Positions 32,376-36,146 of a DNA stretch of 36,146 nt are shown here, piece by piece (position 1 is the first letter of the stretch; each line of letters starts with the position of its first letter). The stretch spans positions 1 through 36,146 of the forward strand of contig QZKB01000111.1 in NCBI GenBank assembly GCA_003599415.1, given 5' to 3'. The translations under genes were made by a program, and so were the position numbers. The notes under the pieces were generated by a model. That model worked only from the letters and a program-made list of their open reading frames with translations. It had not been told where the DNA came from and did not search any database. The stretch is from Ignavibacteriales bacterium (GTDB lineage: Bacteria; Bacteroidota; Ignavibacteria; Ignavibacteriales; SURF-24).

Positions 32376-35060
32376 TTAAAAACCAACCGATGCACCAATT
32401 ACAACCTGCCTTGGTGCCGAATAATAATCAGGGCGCGTATAATATTCCTGGATCGTGTTTATACCTCTTGGTTGTTCCTGTGCTCTTGTTACTTCCAATG
32501 TATAACCAGCGCGGCCGGTATCACTAAAAACATTCAACTCATTTTCAGTATCAAATAAATTATAAACTTTTATAAAGACTGAAAAATTATTTCCGAAAAG
32601 CTGCAAATACTTTGTAACATACAGATCAACGTTAAACACGGCTGGTCTGCTATCACTGTTTTCAAGACCAGTGCGTTGGTTCTGAAGTGCTGGTGTATAT
32701 GGTAATCCTGAACCAAGCCTTCCTATAAGGCTTCCGATAATATTATCCGGTTCGCCTGCTGTTAATGTAAAGTTAAGCGAGTGTCTTCTATCCCAATCCA
32801 ATGATACTAATTGTTTGTTTGCATCAATCGGTGGATTAGCCTGTGCTTTATTAAAAGCATCATTCGGATCCGAAGCATTTCCTTTTGCAATCTGGTATGT
32901 ATAATCAATTGAAGCACTGAAACCGTTGCTGAATCTTTTATCTGCTGCAATTGTAAATCCTGTTACTGCTCCGTAATCCCGGTTAATAAACTTTGCAAAT
33001 TTCTTGTAATCATTTTTAATGTGAATCTCAGTGCCGAGTAAATTTCTGATATCCTTATAATATGCCGTTAAATTGATTCCGATTTCATCTGTTAATGCCT
33101 GCTGCAAACCAATTTCATAAATAGTTGTTCTTTGCGGTTCAAGGTCGGCATTGCCGATATTATTTCCGACAAACTCAGGGAAGGAACCGGTTAAAGGTAT
33201 CCTGAAATTCGGGTTACGGTACAGGTATTCAAACGGCGGCACCTGGAAAAAATGCCCGTATGAAATGTGGATTGCACCTTTGTCAGACATTGGATAAGAA
33301 ATTCCAAGTCGTGGACTAAACTGGTATTTTGGGCTGGCTTTTTTGAATAATCCATCAGGAAAAGGTTTAGTTAACGTATCAAGTTTAGCAATATTATTCG
33401 GATCAATCAGAACATCACCATCCGGCTCAAAGTAATCAAACCTTACACCTATATTTACAATTAGATAATCTAATTCAATTTTATCCTGCAAATAAGCAGC
33501 AAACTGGTAAGGATTATTAACATATGTGTTATAATCAAAACTGTTTTCGCCCGGAAGCGCAGGTTTGAAATTACTTGTCGCATCAACATGAATCTGAAAA
33601 TCCTTGTAATCAAGTTTGTGTAGATTAAATTCAACACCGGATTTAATTTCGTTGTACTTATCAATCTGGGAAGTTATATTTGCCTTTGCAGTTATAGTTG
33701 TTGTTATGTGTGTCTGGTGCCAGTTCTCAGTTCCACCGGTTAGAAATGCTGCCCCGCTTACATCTCTCCGCCGCTCAGGGTTTGCATACCTGTCATCTAA
33801 TGGATTTTCATACACATATTGTTTTGATTCTGTTTTAAAGTAGGATGCTAACAAATCAATAAAAGTTGAATTCCCGAAAATATGATTATAAGAAGCGCTG
33901 CCCAAAGTGCTGTTCTGAAATCTCTGGTAATCACCGTCGGGATTATATTTGTAAGCATGGTTATAATCCTTATAATCTCTGTTCTGGAAAAGTCCCTGAA
34001 GAATTAATCCTTTCGCATTACCAAGTTTAAATGAAAGTTTTCCCTGGATAGTATACCTTTCGGAAAAATTCATCGGCACATATTTACCATCTCCGGTAGA
34101 ACCTATATACCAGTTAGCTTTATTATTGTCTGAAAAGTTAGATGAATCTTTTGGGTTGAATATTCTTTTGCCGTAAAGGAATCCGTCATCATACAAATAT
34201 TTTCCGGAAAGCAGGAAGCTTACAAACTTATCTGTACCAGGTATCGGACCATTCAAGCTTCCCTGGAAATTCCGAACAGCTTTTGGTGAAATATTATCTA
34301 TATTCATATACAAATCAGTCCGGTCGGTCACATAATCACCTAAATAAAAAGAAAAGTCACCGGCTAATTTATCACCGGCTATTTTTGTTATCTGGTTAAC
34401 TACACCTGAAAGTGCTTCACCGTACTCGGCATTAAATGTTCCGGTTATAACCTGCACTTCCTGTACACTGTTTACTTCCGCAAATACCGAAGCGTCGCCT
34501 GAGAAAGCATCATTAACAGAAACACCGTCAAGCAAATATTTCACTTCGTTGCTTCTCCCTCCACGAACGTGACCATCAACCACACCAGCCTGAAGATTTA
34601 TTACAGACTGAACATCTTCGAGTGGAAGCATTGATATCTGGTCTCCACTAATGCGGGATTCAGTTGAGGTTAAATCTTTCTGTACAATTGGTTTAGTTGC
34701 TGTTACAATTACATTTTCAAGCTCAATCGCCTGCTCACCCATTTGAATATCGATCTTTGTTGTCTGATCGACTGAAACTCTTACATCTTGTATTGTAACG
34801 GCAGAGTAACCAATACCGGTAGCTTTTAGCTGATATACACCGGGTGGAATATTCAGTACAAAATAACTACCATCAACATCTGTTGATGCTCCCATCGTTG
34901 TTCCAACAAGCACTACGTTTATCCCTATTAGAGGTTCATTGGTTTTCGAATCGTAAATTTTTCCTGATATTTTACCGGTTGTACCTGCCAATAAAATATT
35001 GCACAGAATAAACTGAATGGTAATTAATAAAATAAATTTTGATTTGTAGAAAGACTTCAT
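32376..35060 (-). CDS. TonB-dependent outer-membrane receptor with carboxypeptidase-like N-domain
   Basis: Product of 894 aa from the ATG at 35060, which has AAGGA 10 nt upstream and gives a signal peptide (FILLITIQFILCNILLAG). From this start, residues about 29-116 are a CarboxypepD_reg-like domain ('GKIYDSKTNEPLIGINVVLVGTTMG'), followed by a TonB-box-like 'VIVTATKP', the plug ('VRGGRSNEVKYLLDGVSVNDAF', 'VQVITGTFNAEYGEALSGVV') and a 22-strand-type barrel ('YEIGLQQALTDEIGINLTAYYKDIRNLLG', final strand ending 'VGASVGF'). It imports a ligand across the outer membrane using TonB energy. The organisation is SusC-like, but no SusD follows; the 1088-aa protein takes that place. First gene of the long operon. 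Confidence 0.93.
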   Translation of the reverse strand: MKSFYKSKFILLITIQFILCNILLAGTTGKISGKIYDSKTNEPLIGINVVLVGTTMGASTDVDGSYFVLNIPPGVYQLKATGIGYSAVTIQDVRVSVDQTTKIDIQMGEQAIELENVIVTATKPIVQKDLTSTESRISGDQISMLPLEDVQSVINLQAGVVDGHVRGGRSNEVKYLLDGVSVNDAFSGDASVFAEVNSVQEVQVITGTFNAEYGEALSGVVNQITKIAGDKLAGDFSFYLGDYVTDRTDLYMNIDNISPKAVRNFQGSLNGPIPGTDKFVSFLLSGKYLYDDGFLYGKRIFNPKDSSNFSDNNKANWYIGSTGDGKYVPMNFSERYTIQGKLSFKLGNAKGLILQGLFQNRDYKDYNHAYKYNPDGDYQRFQNSTLGSASYNHIFGNSTFIDLLASYFKTESKQYVYENPLDDRYANPERRRDVSGAAFLTGGTENWHQTHITTTITAKANITSQIDKYNEIKSGVEFNLHKLDYKDFQIHVDATSNFKPALPGENSFDYNTYVNNPYQFAAYLQDKIELDYLIVNIGVRFDYFEPDGDVLIDPNNIAKLDTLTKPFPDGLFKKASPKYQFSPRLGISYPMSDKGAIHISYGHFFQVPPFEYLYRNPNFRIPLTGSFPEFVGNNIGNADLEPQRTTIYEIGLQQALTDEIGINLTAYYKDIRNLLGTEIHIKNDYKKFAKFINRDYGAVTGFTIAADKRFSNGFSASIDYTYQIAKGNASDPNDAFNKAQANPPIDANKQLVSLDWDRRHSLNFTLTAGEPDNIIGSLIGRLGSGLPYTPALQNQRTGLENSDSRPAVFNVDLYVTKYLQLFGNNFSVFIKVYNLFDTENELNVFSDTGRAGYTLEVTRAQEQPRGINTIQEYYTRPDYYSAPRQVVIGASVGF

Positions 35061-35129
35061 AATCGTCTTATCCTTTGTTGAAATATTAAAACAAAAGATC
35101 ATATTAAAATTTAAGATTCAATTTAATTT

Positions 35130-35148
35130 TAGCGAATTTGAAACGCTA
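35130..35148. promoter_or_regulatory. inverted repeat upstream of the TonB receptor gene, possible operator
   Basis: TAGCG and CGCTA arms flank a 9-nt A+T-rich centre (AATTTGAAA), 70 nt before the start codon of the operon's first gene. Size and spacing suit a helix-turn-helix dimer, for example of LacI type, but only one copy is visible and no regulator gene is in the window. Confidence 0.3.
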
Positions 35149-35169
35149 TTCATTTTGCAAATTATCATA

Positions 35170-35202
35170 AAAAAATAGGATCAGGACTTTCGCCCTGATC
35201 CC
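35170..35202 (-). terminator. intrinsic terminator downstream of the right-edge T9SS protein gene
   Basis: An 8-bp stem (GGATCAGG / CCTGATCC, 35178-35201) with an 8-nt loop is followed on the minus strand by TATTTTTTT. It begins about 10 nt past the stop and separates this gene from the mannoside operon. Confidence 0.85.
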
Positions 35203-35212
35203 AAAGGAGGAA

Positions 35213-36146
35213 TTACTTCAAGAGAATCATTTTTTTAACCTGGTTGAATTTACCGGCTTCAATTCTGTAAAGATACATTCCACTTGCTACCTTGGCACCG
35301 TAGTTTGTATCACCGTTCCATGTTATATTATAATTGCCTTCACTCTGCTCTTCATTTATTAATGTTTTAACTTCTCTTCCGAGCATATCATAAATTTTTA
35401 AAACAACATTTGATCTTTCAGGCAATGAATAACTGATAGTTGTTGTTGGATTAAACGGATTAGGAAAGTTCTGAGCTAAATTATAAGTAACAGGAGTTCC
35501 TTTTCCGTTTTTAACATCTGTAACTTCATTTTTCTGTATCTGTAATTGATCCATGTACACTGTTCCTGAGAATCTTCCCAATGGATGCAGTCTTACAGAC
35601 AAAGCCAATGCACCTTCAGGTACCGGTACATCAATATAAAATTGTGTCCAGTCAAATGATGTTACACTCGGAAACTTTAATGGAATGTCTCTTGACCAGA
35701 ACTCACCCCAGCCTGCATTGTTGCCTATAGTGTTATGGAAGATTGGTGTTAATGCTACACTCCATGCATCTCCAACTGCTGCTGCCGAATCAGGATTAAG
35801 GTTCATTCCCTTTATCCATACGCTTATTCTAATCAAATCTCCCGGTACTACTCCATAGATTGAAGTAATATCCTGCGGCTGACTCATAGCAACAGAACTA
35901 CGACCATTTCCGTTTATAGGATATTTTCTTGTTCCAACAAATCCATCGTGTGAACCTACAGGTATATCAAACTTTAGTGAATATAATCCGTTGTATGCGT
36001 ATTCGTCTGTTATTCTTGTGTTCTCATAACCTGCATTCAACTGACCATCATTTCCTCCGTTTGGCGGTAACCAGTAAAACCATCCTGTCGGTACGCCTAC
36101 CTGTGTGTTCCAATCCTGTCCTAACCAGCCTCCTCTTCCGTTCAAT
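35213..36146 (-). CDS. T9SS-exported protein with jelly-roll carbohydrate-binding-like domain, C-terminal part
   Basis: At least 310 codons are open to the right edge; the N-terminus lies outside the window, and the first Met-like codon seen is internal. The visible part begins with an aromatic- and Gly-rich stretch ('GTRKYPINGNGRSSVAMSQ') in a beta jelly roll ('DLIRISVWIKGMNL', 'WTQFYIDVPVPEGALALSVRLHPLGRFSGTVYMDQLQIQ') like CBM4/9-type modules. From 'YNLAQNFPNPFNPTTTISYSLPE' to 'GMYLYRIEAGKFNQVKKMILLK' it carries a canonical type A T9SS sorting domain. It is therefore exported and probably attached to the cell surface, with glycan binding inferred. It has its own terminator and is not part of the downstream operon's transcript end. 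Confidence 0.85.
   Translation of the reverse strand, partial: LNGRGGWLGQDWNTQVGVPTGWFYWLPPNGGNDGQLNAGYENTRITDEYAYNGLYSLKFDIPVGSHDGFVGTRKYPINGNGRSSVAMSQPQDITSIYGVVPGDLIRISVWIKGMNLNPDSAAAVGDAWSVALTPIFHNTIGNNAGWGEFWSRDIPLKFPSVTSFDWTQFYIDVPVPEGALALSVRLHPLGRFSGTVYMDQLQIQKNEVTDVKNGKGTPVTYNLAQNFPNPFNPTTTISYSLPERSNVVLKIYDMLGREVKTLINEEQSEGNYNITWNGDTNYGAKVASGMYLYRIEAGKFNQVKKMILLK

Noticed and set aside
1..36146. tRNA, rRNA, CRISPR array, prophage or insertion sequence
   Set aside because: No cloverleaf, regularly spaced repeats, transposase or phage structural motifs were seen on reading both strands; short or degenerate ones could be missed without a computed search.

Overview
The window looks like the chromosome of a low-GC, Gram-negative member of the Bacteroidota/Chlorobi group, most likely Ignavibacteria. 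Supporting signs: the last ~90 residues of two secreted proteins are type IX secretion (T9SS) sorting domains containing the 'NPFNPTT' motif; there is a PorV/PorQ-type outer-membrane protein and a TonB-dependent receptor with a carboxypeptidase-like N-domain; the ribosomal gene order is rplM-rpsI-rpsB-tsf-pyrH-frr. Unlike typical Bacteroidia, many genes have clear Shine-Dalgarno (SD) sites (GGAGG, AAGGA, GAGG), and several start at TTG. No rRNA, tRNA, CRISPR array or transposase was seen.

Left part (1-9078, all minus strand): a BamA-like POTRA protein cut by the left edge, a lipoprotein, and an L,D-transpeptidase-like protein whose catalytic Cys is replaced by Ser; then the MaeB malic enzyme; then the translation block frr, pyrH, tsf, rpsB, rpsI, rplM, with intrinsic terminators after maeB, frr and tsf; then a single-pass membrane protein of unknown role. 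Middle (9213-11381, plus strand): an NAD-dependent epimerase and a bacterial deoxyhypusine-synthase-family enzyme, followed by a hairpin repeat.

Right part (11450-35060, all minus strand): about 14 tightly spaced genes that read as one ~23.6 kb operon. In transcription order: TonB-dependent receptor, 1088-aa secreted Ca-loop/FN3 protein, PorV-like protein, SurA-like PPIase, sugar-binding lipoprotein, two ABC permeases, two different GH130 enzymes, a secreted helical (alpha/alpha) protein, a large secreted multidomain T9SS protein with an unassigned N-terminal domain, a GH2 beta-mannosidase, a six-hairpin glycosidase-like protein, and a possible PD-(D/E)XK protein. I infer a beta-mannan or manno-oligosaccharide utilisation locus: glycans are cut at or outside the surface, cross the outer membrane through the TonB receptor, cross the inner membrane through the ABC importer, and are split by cytoplasmic GH130 and GH2 enzymes. 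It has no SusD and no local ABC ATPase, so it differs from the textbook Bacteroidetes polysaccharide utilisation locus (PUL). A further T9SS-exported protein, cut by the right edge, lies upstream behind its own terminator.
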